From: Hyphomicrobiales bacterium
Lineage (GTDB): Bacteria > Pseudomonadota > Alphaproteobacteria > Rhizobiales > Rhizobiaceae
Length of the DNA stretch: 64,000 nt
Assembly (NCBI GenBank): GCA_900473175.1
Contig: UCKM01000019.1
Location: 22,049-86,048, forward strand
Direction: 5' to 3'
This document shows positions 1 through 9,114 of this stretch, piece after piece; within the stretch, counting starts at the first letter, position 1; every line of letters starts with the position of its first letter. The position numbers were made by a program, and so were the translations under genes. The notes beneath the pieces are model-generated. The model did not search any database and was not told the origin of the DNA. It saw only the letters and a list, made by a program, of their open reading frames with translations.

Positions 1-38
1 AAATGCGGATAATTCGACCGGCGGGTTGAAAGCAGTTT

Positions 39-62
39 GTTGGTTTGCGCACGCAAACCAAC
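39..62. repeat. Perfect inverted repeat, 11-bp arms
   Basis: GTTGGTTTGCG at 39-49 is matched by its exact reverse complement at 52-62, with a 2-base loop. No T-run follows on either strand, so it is not a clear intrinsic terminator. Nothing gene-like is convincing in positions 1-235; a short minus-strand reading frame (about 80-170) has no start codon. Confidence 0.5.
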
Positions 63-235
63 GGCTGGGTTTCCGGCTGGCGGCCACCACCTTTGTCAGG
101 CGGCGTCGTCCGATGGGTAAACATCGGCCTCGCCACCTTCCGCGTGGATTGTCTCGCCATCCGAGAAACAGAACTGGTTTCATTTAAGCAAGAAAGGCTC
201 TAGAGGATAGCCTGACTTAGCAATTGGATAGTGCG

Positions 236-454
236 ATGCCCGTAAGGCTGAAGAAACTCATTGGTACATTCCTCCTTGTGGCACTGGTCTGCATCTACGC
301 GGTCGTTGCGACAATCTTCGCCGTTGCGCTCTTGGCCAATGCCAGCCCCTGGATCCACCTGCTCTACTTCTTCGGCACCGGCATCCTGTGGGTGGTGCCC
401 GCAATGTTCATCATCAGTTGGATGGAGAAGGCACCGAAGAAGAAGGCGCCCTAG
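236..454 (+). CDS. DUF2842 family small membrane protein
   Basis: A 72-residue protein beginning MPVRLKK with two hydrophobic helices (about residues 7-30 and 38-60) and a lysine-rich tail. The pattern (basic N-terminus, two membrane helices, conserved W in LWVVPAMFIISWM) is that of the DUF2842 family of alphaproteobacterial inner-membrane proteins of unknown function. An upstream TTG at 224 is in frame, but the ATG at 236 gives the usual family start. It converges with the deacetylase gene on the other strand, with only 2 bases between the stops. Confidence 0.8.
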   Translation: MPVRLKKLIGTFLLVALVCIYAVVATIFAVALLANASPWIHLLYFFGTGILWVVPAMFIISWMEKAPKKKAP

Positions 455-456
455 CA

Positions 457-1509
457 TCAAGCCTGGACGACGCGCCGCCCCGCATTGGCAATTGGCGTCG
501 TAACGCCGCTCATCATTGTTTGTGCATAGACCAGCTTCTGAAACCGGCCATTGATCGAAATGCGCGGCAGCGCATGCAGGTTGGCGCGGTGCTCGACCTG
601 GATCGTGCCGTGGCGCGTCGTCACCGCCGAAACAAAACCCTCCTCCGCCGCGATCCTGGCTTCCCGCCTGCCCGCCGCCTTTGCAGAACCGTAGGGATAG
701 GCGAAGTGTGCCGGGCGCTTGCCAAGCTCATCCTCGAGCATGTCGGCAGACTGGCGCATCTCCTGCCCCACCATTTGGGGCGTCAACCGCTTGAGATTAT
801 AGTGGTGAACCGTATGTGCGCCGATCGTGCACAGCGGATCGGCGGCAATGCGGCGCATTTCCTTCCAGCTCATGACGTCCTGATCGGCGGCGACGCCGCA
901 GACCATTCCTTCCGCAGCACACATGTCACGCAGGACCGGGAGCTGTTCGATCTCGCTCAGCGAGAAGGAAAAATAGCGCATCAGTCCATGAAAGGCAGCG
1001 CGCTTCTGGAACAGCGTCTCGCAGCGCCATTCGGGGCCACCCGGAACACGAATAATGGAGGCCTTTGCTATGAGCTTTTCCGCGACCTCCCACCACAGGA
1101 CCGCCGCTCCTTCAACGAGCCCCGGCGCGGCATAGATCGTGAACGGCACATTGTGCTTCTGAAACACCGGGTAGGCGTGGTTCAGATTGTCATTGTAGCC
1201 GTCGTCGAGCGTGATCGCGGCAAAGCGGCGTTCATGGCGCGCGCCTGCCTTGACCCGTTCGGCCATCTCATCCATGGACACGATTTCAGTGCCCTCGGCT
1301 TTCAGCGAGGCCACTATCTCATCGAGAAATTTGGGTGTGATCGACAGGGAGCGGGTTACGCCAAGCGGGCTGATGCAGTCGGGACGGACACGGTGCAACA
1401 TGATGATCGAGCCCAGCCCGCCAAAGCGGGTGCGGGCACTGGACGCGAAACCGCTGTGCCAAGCCAGTCGCATCACGGCCTTTCGTATCAAGTCAGCCGC
1501 GTGGACCAT
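457..1509 (-). CDS. Polysaccharide deacetylase family protein (NodB homology)
   Basis: About 350 residues. The NodB-type metal site is visible: the TLDDGY motif (catalytic/metal Asp pair), the HTVHHYNL His-rich motif, and a downstream YPYG motif. The family removes N- or O-acetyl groups from polysaccharides using a divalent metal. No signal peptide is evident, so a cytoplasmic or membrane-associated role is likely. It is divergent from an acetyltransferase gene and near the exopolysaccharide cluster, which suggests cell-surface polysaccharide modification. The start is uncertain: a GTG at 1527 extends it by six residues; the ATG at 1509 is used here. Confidence 0.85.
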   Translation of the reverse strand: MVHAADLIRKAVMRLAWHSGFASSARTRFGGLGSIIMLHRVRPDCISPLGVTRSLSITPKFLDEIVASLKAEGTEIVSMDEMAERVKAGARHERRFAAITLDDGYNDNLNHAYPVFQKHNVPFTIYAAPGLVEGAAVLWWEVAEKLIAKASIIRVPGGPEWRCETLFQKRAAFHGLMRYFSFSLSEIEQLPVLRDMCAAEGMVCGVAADQDVMSWKEMRRIAADPLCTIGAHTVHHYNLKRLTPQMVGQEMRQSADMLEDELGKRPAHFAYPYGSAKAAGRREARIAAEEGFVSAVTTRHGTIQVEHRANLHALPRISINGRFQKLVYAQTMMSGVTTPIANAGRRVVQA

Positions 1510-1634
1510 TCCTTCACCAATTTGCACTATCGAAGAATATTCTGAGAGTTGTGTTGATCAAGTCATGCAACTTAATTGTTTATATAAGGTTGATCAACGA
1601 ATCCTCCCCGCAAATCCCGCCCTGGATCACTATA

Positions 1635-2762
1635 ATGTCCTTTCCCCGGCCAGAACCAAGAATTGTGTCACCAGACGAAGCCAAGACTTTGTGGGATGAG
1701 CTCGGCAGCGACTTCCTCGCCGGCGCCGCGCAGAACGCCGACTGGTTTGCGTCCTGGCAAGCCTTGGTCAATCCGGATTGCCTTGTCGCGGCGCTTTATG
1801 TCGCGAGCAAGCCGGTCTTTCTGCTTCCGCTCGAGATCATACGCAAAGGCAGCGTTCGCATTGCCAGCTTCGCCGGAGGGCCGCACGCCAACTGCAATTT
1901 CCCCGCCCTGTCAACCGGGTACAAAATTACAACCGATGACCTTGCGGCCTTGTTCGACGCCCTGCACCGGGCAAAGCCCGATATCGATGTGGTTTCGCTG
2001 CCCCGCCAACTGGGTGAGCTTGCCGGTACGGGAAATCCGCTGGTGCAACTGCCAAGCCGGGAAAACCCCAACATCAGCCTGGCAATCACACTGGACGGAC
2101 CGTTCGAGGCGGTGCTTGGGCGCAACAATTCCAAGCGGAAAACAAAAAAACATCGGCATGTCACAAGGCGTTTCGAAGAGGCGGGCGGATATCGCGTGGT
2201 TACCGCAACCTCCGCATCCGAGACGCGGGCGATGCTCGAAGCCTATTTTGCCTGGAAAGCCGATCGGCTGGCCAAGGCCGGCATCAAGAACACCTATGAG
2301 CCCGAAGGTATCAAGGAATTCTTCCAACGGCTGTTCGCAAACGAAGTCGGATCGCCGTCGCCGCGTTATCTGCTGAAAGCGCTGGAAGTCGGCGGGCAAT
2401 ATCGGGCAGTTCTCGGCAAATCCTGCGCAAGGGGTCAGACATTCATCGACTTCATCGGCATTGCCGTAGATGATTTGACCAGCCTCAGTCCCGGCGAGTT
2501 CCTGTTCTTCAAGGATATCGAGGAGAGTTGCGGCGGGGGTCTTGCCGTTTACAGTTTCGGCATCGGCGACGAGCCCTACAAGCGCAGCTGGAGCGATATC
2601 GAAACACCCACCTATGATACGGATATCAGCCTGACTGCGAAAGGCCGGCTGTTCGCGCTCTACCTCACCACACGGGGCAAGCTCGTGCGGAAGATAAAGC
2701 ATAATGAGGCGCTCTGGGCGGCGGTAAAAAAAGCCCGTTCACAATTGCTGGGAAAACATTGA
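1635..2762 (+). CDS. GNAT-fold acetyltransferase, CelD/BcsL-like (FemAB-related)
   Basis: 375 residues. The C-terminal half matches the GNAT domain of the CelD/BcsL family, proposed to acylate exopolysaccharides: an RKTKKHRHVTRRFEE-type basic helix around residue 185, then residues around ARGQTFIDFIGIAV and the SPGEFLFFKDIEE region that contacts acyl-CoA in the fold. The ATG at 1635 is preferred over an in-frame GTG at 1551 because the intervening residues are not family-like. It is divergent from the deacetylase gene; together they could set acyl decoration of surface polysaccharide (inference). Confidence 0.75.
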   Translation: MSFPRPEPRIVSPDEAKTLWDELGSDFLAGAAQNADWFASWQALVNPDCLVAALYVASKPVFLLPLEIIRKGSVRIASFAGGPHANCNFPALSTGYKITTDDLAALFDALHRAKPDIDVVSLPRQLGELAGTGNPLVQLPSRENPNISLAITLDGPFEAVLGRNNSKRKTKKHRHVTRRFEEAGGYRVVTATSASETRAMLEAYFAWKADRLAKAGIKNTYEPEGIKEFFQRLFANEVGSPSPRYLLKALEVGGQYRAVLGKSCARGQTFIDFIGIAVDDLTSLSPGEFLFFKDIEESCGGGLAVYSFGIGDEPYKRSWSDIETPTYDTDISLTAKGRLFALYLTTRGKLVRKIKHNEALWAAVKKARSQLLGKH

Positions 2763-2773
2763 GGTGCCAGCGC

Positions 2774-3358
2774 TCAATAGGATTTTCCCACGGTCAGCGG
2801 TTCGCGGAATGCCGCATCGTCATCGATGTAGACCGCTTCTGGACCGGCACCCGTCGCATCGAAAAACCGGCTGACAAAGCAGCGGAATGAGGCGCAAAGC
2901 GCAATATCGCAGATCTGCTGGTCTGAGAATCCGACGGCGCGCAACCTGTCGATATGGCCTTGGGTAATTTTGGACGCATCCTTTGTGATCTGCTCGGCAT
3001 AGGCGAGCATTTCAACATCCTTCTCCAGCAGACCAGCGGTGCGGAAATCCTCCTGAACCGCAACGACCGCCTCCTTCGATCCGAGATCGCCGATCAACTG
3101 CTTGCCGTAAACATAGGAGCAATAGGTTGACGGTACATGCTTGGCGGCAATCAGGGTTATCAGCCGCCACTCTCGTATCCCCAGCGAAAATCCGCCGCGA
3201 ACCTTGTCGATGAAATCCGTATAGATCGGCAGCAGATCCGGCCGCGGCGTGAAGGATTTCGCCGTTTCCATGATGAAACCCATCTGAGATTTCTGCACGT
3301 CGTAGATTTCAGCAACCCTGCCGGTCGCTTCATCCTCGGCAATCGTTTGCAAGTACAT
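2774..3358 (-). CDS. AhpD-like / carboxymuconolactone decarboxylase family protein
   Basis: 194 residues, all helical in character. The region REWRLITLIAAKHVPSTYCS resembles the peroxidase-related CMD/AhpD core, but the two-cysteine CxxC catalytic motif of AhpD is reduced to a single YCSY cysteine, so peroxidase activity is doubtful. The ATG at 3358 follows a GGAGGG ribosome-binding site, ruling out the TTG one codon upstream. It lies between the acetyltransferase and the exopolysaccharide co-polymerase, on the same strand as the latter. Confidence 0.7.
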   Translation of the reverse strand: MYLQTIAEDEATGRVAEIYDVQKSQMGFIMETAKSFTPRPDLLPIYTDFIDKVRGGFSLGIREWRLITLIAAKHVPSTYCSYVYGKQLIGDLGSKEAVVAVQEDFRTAGLLEKDVEMLAYAEQITKDASKITQGHIDRLRAVGFSDQQICDIALCASFRCFVSRFFDATGAGPEAVYIDDDAAFREPLTVGKSY

Positions 3359-3425
3359 CAATTCCCTCCGCCGAGCGCGATCAAGCGATTAATGTAACAA
3401 AACGCAGGTTGGATGGGAAATGATC

Positions 3426-5582
3426 CTAAGCCGAGCGAACAATCCTGCCGGCATCGAGCCGCAGGTGCTCGGTGCGGAAGGGTGTCAGCAATTCGGGCTC
3501 GAGCAGTCTGGCGTCATATACCGCCTTTGCGGTGGCAACGACATCGGGATCATCCGGATTGACGACACCGAGGATCAACTCGGTGCCGTCGGCGAGCAGA
3601 TGCTTCAATTCCGCGACTGTCGCAGGCCCGCAATCGACCACGACGAGATCATAAGCCGACTGGAGCGCATTGAGGATCATCGGCAGGCGTCCAACGGATT
3701 GCATTGCCTTTGCGGGATCGTGATTGCCGAGGGGAATGATCTCCGCTTGCGAATAATGATCACCGTGGATCACATCGCTGAAATGTTTGTCGGAGACGAG
3801 AAGATTGGTGATGCCGGGCAAGTCCTTGGCGTCGAGCATCGAGCGGCCGATTTCACCCGAACCGGTCATGTCGATGAGAATGACACGCACGCCGCGATCG
3901 GCGAGTTCCCGCACTAGCAGGATCGTAAGGGCCGATGCCTCATCGCCCTCCGGCGAAACAATAACGGCTCGCGCCGCGCCGCTGGCCATCAACCGATCGG
4001 CGACACGAGCAATGCCGGAATGATCGGCGGTGATCGACGGCGCTGCTGCAAGGGGTTCGAGCGCGTCGCTGACGGCCGGTGCGGCGCGTTCGGGCAGATC
4101 CGCCGGCGGGGCGATCGCTGGGGTCACCACCGTCTCGCGGACAACGATCGGCGCTTCAGTCTCAGTCGGGCGTGGCTTCCGCGCATAGGCCGGACGCAGC
4201 GCTTGGCCGTTGAACAATGCGCGAAGCAGCGTACCGATGCTGAGCAACAACAGCGACGCAACGAAGGCGGCGATGGTCATGGGAATCTTTTTGGGGAAAT
4301 AAGGCTCGATCGGCCTGTCGGCGCGCGAGAATATGCGCGCATCGGCGGGCAAGGACTCGCGATCCGTCCGCGACGAGGCCTCGCGGTAGCGTGTCAGATA
4401 GGATTCGAGCAACTGGCGCTGGGCCGTCGCCTCACGCTCAAGCGCGCGCAATTCGACCTCTTCCTCACCTGCCTTGGAAGATTGCTGCTTCAACTCATTG
4501 AGAGAGAGCGTTAATTGGCTCTCACGCAGGCGAGCAGTCTCGACTTCATTCTCGAGACTTCCGAGCACCTTGCGGGCTTCGAGCCGGATCTGCTGGTTGA
4601 GATCGGACAGTTGCGAACGCAAGGCCTTGATGCGCGGATGACCGCTGAGCAGCGAGGCCGATTGATCGGCAATGTCATTGTTGAGCTGCACCTGACGTTC
4701 GCGCAGCCGCTGGATCAGCGGTGAGGCCATGACATCGGGCAGGGTTTCAACCGCGGCGCCCTTGGCAAGGGCCGAGCGAACGCTCTCCGCCCTCGCCTCG
4801 CCCGCCGCGCGGTTTGCGCGCACGCGGGAAAGTTCGGTGGACAATTCCGACAATTGCTGGGTCGCGAGAACCGCATTGTTCTGGCCGATCAAAAGGTCGG
4901 ACGAGCTACGGTAAGCGGCGACTTTCGCTTCCGCTTCTTTCACGCGCTTGCTGAGGTCGGCGATTTCCGGCTGCAGCCATCCCGTTGCATCTTCGTTCGA
5001 CTGGGATTTCGACGCCCGCTGGGTGGCGACATATTCATCGGCGACGGCATTGGCAACGGAGGCGGCAAGCACCGGATCCTTCGAGGAAAACTGGATTACG
5101 ATAACCCGCGAATTTGGTACGGCATAAACCAATAGCCGATCGCGGACAGCGTCGAGGATATAGTCCTCCCGCGTTGCCGCGTCCGGGTGGCTGCCAATGC
5201 CCACGACACCAAACCATCTTGCCAGCGCCGATGGCTCGGCCCCCGCGGACAGTTCGGCATTGTTACTGAGATCGAGCTTGGTGATAACGCGCTTCAAGAG
5301 GTCCGAAGAGTTGATGAGTTCCACCTGACTCTTGATGCCCTCCTGATCCACCACAAGCCTGTCATCGGCCTGCTGACTGGTCGGGCGGGTAAAGATGGAT
5401 TCTCGCGTTTCAATAAGAATGCGGGTTTCAGCGCGGTATTTCGGCGAAACCAGTGATAAGGCAGCGAAGGCCAAGGCAGTCAACACCAGCGAGCCGAGCA
5501 GAATCCACCACTTGCTGCGCCAAAGGCTGGCGAACAATGCACCTATATCAATGTCCACGTCGTTACCGACAGAGTCAGTCAT
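3426..5582 (-). CDS. Exopolysaccharide co-polymerase, Wzc/ExoP-like, with degenerate kinase domain
   Basis: 718 residues. N-terminal Wzz-type domain with a first membrane helix (about 33-55), a long coiled-coil periplasmic region (about 190-400) and a second helix (about 435-460) after the conserved PxxPxxPxx-like segment PIEPYFPKKIP. The C-terminal domain (about 530-718) keeps the BY-kinase fold order, but the Walker A loop reads SPEGDEASALT, lacking the GKS/T lysine, and Walker A' reads VILIDMTGSG. No C-terminal Tyr cluster is visible. It probably controls chain length and export without ATP-driven autokinase activity. It is divergent from the Wza-like gene. Confidence 0.88.
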   Translation of the reverse strand: MTDSVGNDVDIDIGALFASLWRSKWWILLGSLVLTALAFAALSLVSPKYRAETRILIETRESIFTRPTSQQADDRLVVDQEGIKSQVELINSSDLLKRVITKLDLSNNAELSAGAEPSALARWFGVVGIGSHPDAATREDYILDAVRDRLLVYAVPNSRVIVIQFSSKDPVLAASVANAVADEYVATQRASKSQSNEDATGWLQPEIADLSKRVKEAEAKVAAYRSSSDLLIGQNNAVLATQQLSELSTELSRVRANRAAGEARAESVRSALAKGAAVETLPDVMASPLIQRLRERQVQLNNDIADQSASLLSGHPRIKALRSQLSDLNQQIRLEARKVLGSLENEVETARLRESQLTLSLNELKQQSSKAGEEEVELRALEREATAQRQLLESYLTRYREASSRTDRESLPADARIFSRADRPIEPYFPKKIPMTIAAFVASLLLLSIGTLLRALFNGQALRPAYARKPRPTETEAPIVVRETVVTPAIAPPADLPERAAPAVSDALEPLAAAPSITADHSGIARVADRLMASGAARAVIVSPEGDEASALTILLVRELADRGVRVILIDMTGSGEIGRSMLDAKDLPGITNLLVSDKHFSDVIHGDHYSQAEIIPLGNHDPAKAMQSVGRLPMILNALQSAYDLVVVDCGPATVAELKHLLADGTELILGVVNPDDPDVVATAKAVYDARLLEPELLTPFRTEHLRLDAGRIVRSA

Positions 5583-5774
5583 GCACGCACTCCACTACCA
5601 ACAGCACCATGGTAAACACCTATGGTAACCAGTGGGTTAAGAGTTGACCTTCTCAACCCAGGATTGCTTGGAGTTTCCAGGTATTTTACCAGCCATTAAC
5701 CTTAATGAACCGATAATGCGACCAGAATCGAGAAATCTCCTTACGGCCATCTCGTTAAAGCTAGGGTTCAAGAC
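5583..5774. promoter_or_regulatory. Divergent promoter region of the exopolysaccharide locus
   Basis: 192 bases between divergent export genes. It contains repeated GGTAA/TTACC words: GGTAA at about 5611 and 5623, GTTAA at about 5635, then TTTACC at about 5682 and TTAACC at about 5696, in inverted orientation. Such spaced words could be a regulator binding array, but I cannot assign a regulator. Confidence 0.4.
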
Positions 5775-6341
5775 GTGTTCAGCAAGCAGATCTTACTGGT
5801 AGCCGTCGGCGTTCTGTCGATGATCCTCGGCGGATGCGCCAGTTACCGCCCGGCCCCACCCGCTTTCAACGCGGCCATCAACAAGCCCTACATGCTGGAT
5901 GCAGGCGACCGCATCCGGCTGACTGTCTTCGATCAGGAAGGCATCACCAATACCTATAGCGTCGACCAGGCGGGTTATATCTCGGTCCCCCTCATTGGCA
6001 GTGTCGCCGCGCGTGGCAAGACCATCCAGCAGATCGAGGCGGCCGTGGCGGCCAAGCTGCGCAAAGGCTTCCTGCGCGAACCGGACGTGGCGGTCGAAGT
6101 CGATCGTTACCGCCCGATTTTCGTCATGGGCGAAGTCGGCGCCGCCGGGCAATACTCCTATGTTCCGGCAATGACAGCGCAGAAGGCGATTGCCGCTGCC
6201 GGCGGCTTCACGCCACGTGCCAACCAGGCCGATGTGGATATTACGCGGCAGTTCAACGGTGAGAGCATGACTGGCCGCGTCACGATCTCCGATCAGGTGC
6301 TGCCGGGCGACACGATCTACGTGCGCGAACGTTTCTTCTGA
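5775..6341 (+). CDS. Polysaccharide export lipoprotein, Wza/ExoF-like
   Basis: 188 residues. N-terminal lipoprotein signal with lipobox around Cys 21 (LGGCAS), then the Poly_export domain (LDAGDRIRLTVFDQEG, about residues 40-120) and a SLBB-like segment (FVMGEVGAAGQYSYVP). This family forms the outer-membrane polysaccharide export channel or its periplasmic ring; at 188 residues it is a short, one-SLBB form. The start is GTG. It is first in a rightward operon with the glycosyltransferase 9 bases downstream. Confidence 0.88.
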   Translation: MFSKQILLVAVGVLSMILGGCASYRPAPPAFNAAINKPYMLDAGDRIRLTVFDQEGITNTYSVDQAGYISVPLIGSVAARGKTIQQIEAAVAAKLRKGFLREPDVAVEVDRYRPIFVMGEVGAAGQYSYVPAMTAQKAIAAAGGFTPRANQADVDITRQFNGESMTGRVTISDQVLPGDTIYVRERFF

Positions 6342-6350
6342 TAATTCGAC

Positions 6351-7490
6351 ATGAACAGTTCGACCTCGCTGCGCATCGTCCACTGCTTTCGCGCCCCCGT
6401 TGGCGGGATATTCCGGCACGTGCGCGACCTCATCGATGCGCAGGTAAAGGCCGGGCACAAGGTTGGCATCGTCTGCGATGCCTCGACGGGGGGCGAGTTC
6501 GAGGAGGCCCTGCTCGCTGCCATGCGCAACAAGCTTGAACTCGGACTTCAGCGCATCGCGATGCAGCGGCAAATCGGGCCTGGCGATGCGGTGGCTGCGG
6601 CGCGTACCTACAAGATCATCAAGACGATGCGGCCGGACGTGCTGCATGGGCACGGCGCCAAGGGCGGCACCTATGCGCGATTGTTCGGCACGGCGCTGCG
6701 GCTGTCGGGTTCACGCGTTGCCCGTTTCTATTCGCCGCACGGCGGCAGCCTGCACTTTGACCCGGCAACCACGCAGGGTCGTATCATCTTTCGCGTCGAA
6801 CGGTTTCTCGAACGGATGACCGACCGGATCATCTTCGTTTCAGGGTTCGAGCAGGGCGTTTATACGAGGAAGGTAGGCGAGCCGCGCTGCGGTTATTCGC
6901 TGATCTATAATGGCCTGACGGACGCGGAATTCGAACCCATTGTCCCAAATGCCGATGCCGCGGATTTCCTGTTCATCGGGGAAATGCGCGCGCTGAAGGG
7001 CCCGGATATCTTCATCGGCGCTCTGGCCGAGGCAAGCATGGCGCGCGGCCATGCCTTGACCGCCGTGATAGTCGGCGATGGCACGGACCGCGCCGCCCTG
7101 ATTGAGCAGGCACGAATTGCGGGGATTACCGCCAGTATCCGCTTTCTTATGCCGATGAAGGCACGCGATGCGTTCCGGCTGACCAAGGTGGTGGTCATTC
7201 CGTCGCGCGCCGAGGCGCTACCCTACATTGTGCTCGAGGCGCTGGCCGCCGGGAAGCCGGTCATTGCCACTCGGGTTGGCGGTATTCCCGAAATACTTGG
7301 GGACAACTCCCCCGCCCTTGTGCAACCCGATATCTCCGATCTTGCTGCAAGAATGGTCAGTGTGATCGACGATGTCGGCGTTTTTCGGCGGTCGCTGCCC
7401 GATCTGCAGTCCTTGCGCGCCAAATTCAGCGTTGCGAACATGGCGGGACAGCTCGAGGCCGCGTATTTGGCCGCTCTGGGCCGGAATTAG
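6351..7490 (+). CDS. Glycosyltransferase family 4
   Basis: 379 residues with the GT-B fold. The N-terminal acceptor domain includes GGIFRHVRDLIDAQ, and HGHGAKGG-like sequence is near residue 100. The donor-binding domain carries the GT4 signature EALPYIVLEALAAGKPVIAT with the conserved EX7E (about residues 285-300). It should transfer a sugar from a nucleotide-sugar to a lipid-linked intermediate at the inner face of the membrane. It is the only classical glycosyltransferase in this operon, so further sugars must be added by enzymes encoded elsewhere. Confidence 0.88.
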   Translation: MNSSTSLRIVHCFRAPVGGIFRHVRDLIDAQVKAGHKVGIVCDASTGGEFEEALLAAMRNKLELGLQRIAMQRQIGPGDAVAAARTYKIIKTMRPDVLHGHGAKGGTYARLFGTALRLSGSRVARFYSPHGGSLHFDPATTQGRIIFRVERFLERMTDRIIFVSGFEQGVYTRKVGEPRCGYSLIYNGLTDAEFEPIVPNADAADFLFIGEMRALKGPDIFIGALAEASMARGHALTAVIVGDGTDRAALIEQARIAGITASIRFLMPMKARDAFRLTKVVVIPSRAEALPYIVLEALAAGKPVIATRVGGIPEILGDNSPALVQPDISDLAARMVSVIDDVGVFRRSLPDLQSLRAKFSVANMAGQLEAAYLAALGRN

Positions 7491-7572
7491 AGCTTTCTAC
7501 TTGTGGTTTTATTTGAAGCTTTTCTTAGCCGATCCGTGCTATTGGGAGGTGTTACTATCTTCAGGATGAATC

Positions 7573-9114
7573 ATGAGAACTACTAAAGCCGAGCACGGGC
7601 TTTCGCGCGAGTCTGTTCGTAAGCTCACTTCTGCTGCAGTTCCGGCAGCCGAGGAAAAAGCCAAACTTAGTCCGTTCGCCCAGGCAATTGCCTCGCAGTA
7701 TGCGCGCAATACCAACTCGCCGGTCATGGTCAGCGGTATCATGCGCATCATCGAATTCATGATCGTTGCGCTGGCTGGCCTTGCCGTTTTCTTTTTCTAT
7801 GTCGGCACGACACAAGGAGCTCTCCTCGATTATTTCCTGGCAGCCATCGCAACTGCAACGCTGAGCGTCCTGCTGCTGGAATTTACCGACAGCTACCAAC
7901 TCGCGGTGATGCGCGATCCGTTCCACACATTCGGACGGCTGCTGATGGCGGTATCGGGCGCATTCGCGCTGGTGTCACTGATCGGCTTTTTCATGAAGAT
8001 TTCCGAGGACTTCTCACGTGTCTGGTTCGGCGCCTGGTACGTCGCGGCGCTCATTGTCTTCATGATGTTTCGCCTGATCATGTCACGGCTGATCCGCCGC
8101 TGGGCCCGCAACGGCACAATGGAACGGCGCGCGGTCATCGTCGGAGGCGGCAAGCCTGCCGAAGACCTGATCCGATCGATCGAACAACAGACCTACAACG
8201 ATATCCGTATTTGCGGCGTATTCGATGATCGCGACGCGAAGCGGTCTCCTGCAATCGTGGCGGGCTATCCCAAGCTCGGCAACATCGCCGAGCTGATCGA
8301 ATTCGCGCGCATTGCCCATATCGACATGCTGATCGTTTCGCTGCCGATCACCGCGGAAGCGCGCGTTCTCTCGCTCTTGAAAAAACTCTGGGTGCTGCCG
8401 GTCGATATCCGCTTGTCGGCCCATAACAACCATCTGCAATTCCGTCCGCGCGCCTATTCCTATATCGGCTCGGTGGCGATGATCGACCTGTTCGACAAGC
8501 CCATCAATGACTGGGACTCGGTCGCCAAGCGCGCATTCGATATTTTCTTCAGCCTGGTCGGCATCATCCTTTTCAGCCCGATCATCATCGCCACCGCGAT
8601 TGCCATCAAGCTGGAGAGCAAGGGACCGGTCATCTTCAAGCAACAGCGCCATGGCTTTAACAACGAGCTTATCGAAGTCTGGAAATTCCGCTCCATGTAT
8701 ACTGAGATGTGCGACCCGACGGCGCGCAATGCCGTGGTAAAGCATGACCCGCGCGTAACGCGCGTCGGCCGGTTCATTCGCAAGACCTCCATTGATGAAC
8801 TGCCGCAGTTCTTCAACTCGCTCAAAGGTACATTGTCGCTGGTCGGTCCGCGTCCGCACGCGGTATATGCCCATACGCGCAATCTCCTCTACCACGAAGT
8901 CGTCGACGGCTATTTTGCCCGGCACCGGGTCAAGCCGGGCGTGACCGGCTGGGCACAGATCAATGGCTGGCGCGGCGAGGTCGATACGGACGACAAGATC
9001 AAGATGCGTACGGAGTTCGATCTTTACTATATCGAGAACTGGTCGTTGTGGTTTGATCTCAAGATCCTGTTCCTGACACCCATCCGCCTTCTCAACACGG
9101 ACAATGCCTATTGA
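7573..9114 (+). CDS. Undecaprenyl-phosphate sugar phosphotransferase (WcaJ/ExoY-type PGT)
   Basis: 513 residues. Four to five N-terminal membrane helices (about 55-180), a Rossmann-like CoA_binding_3 domain (about 185-300, VIVGGGKPAEDLIRSIE), another hydrophobic helix (about 320-345), then the bacterial sugar-transferase domain with the signature KFRSMYTE, the DE pair in TSIDELPQFFN and LVGPRPHA. It transfers a sugar phosphate from UDP-sugar to undecaprenyl phosphate, the first step of repeat-unit assembly. Its last bases overlap the polymerase gene start (TTGA). Confidence 0.92.
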   Translation: MRTTKAEHGLSRESVRKLTSAAVPAAEEKAKLSPFAQAIASQYARNTNSPVMVSGIMRIIEFMIVALAGLAVFFFYVGTTQGALLDYFLAAIATATLSVLLLEFTDSYQLAVMRDPFHTFGRLLMAVSGAFALVSLIGFFMKISEDFSRVWFGAWYVAALIVFMMFRLIMSRLIRRWARNGTMERRAVIVGGGKPAEDLIRSIEQQTYNDIRICGVFDDRDAKRSPAIVAGYPKLGNIAELIEFARIAHIDMLIVSLPITAEARVLSLLKKLWVLPVDIRLSAHNNHLQFRPRAYSYIGSVAMIDLFDKPINDWDSVAKRAFDIFFSLVGIILFSPIIIATAIAIKLESKGPVIFKQQRHGFNNELIEVWKFRSMYTEMCDPTARNAVVKHDPRVTRVGRFIRKTSIDELPQFFNSLKGTLSLVGPRPHAVYAHTRNLLYHEVVDGYFARHRVKPGVTGWAQINGWRGEVDTDDKIKMRTEFDLYYIENWSLWFDLKILFLTPIRLLNTDNAY

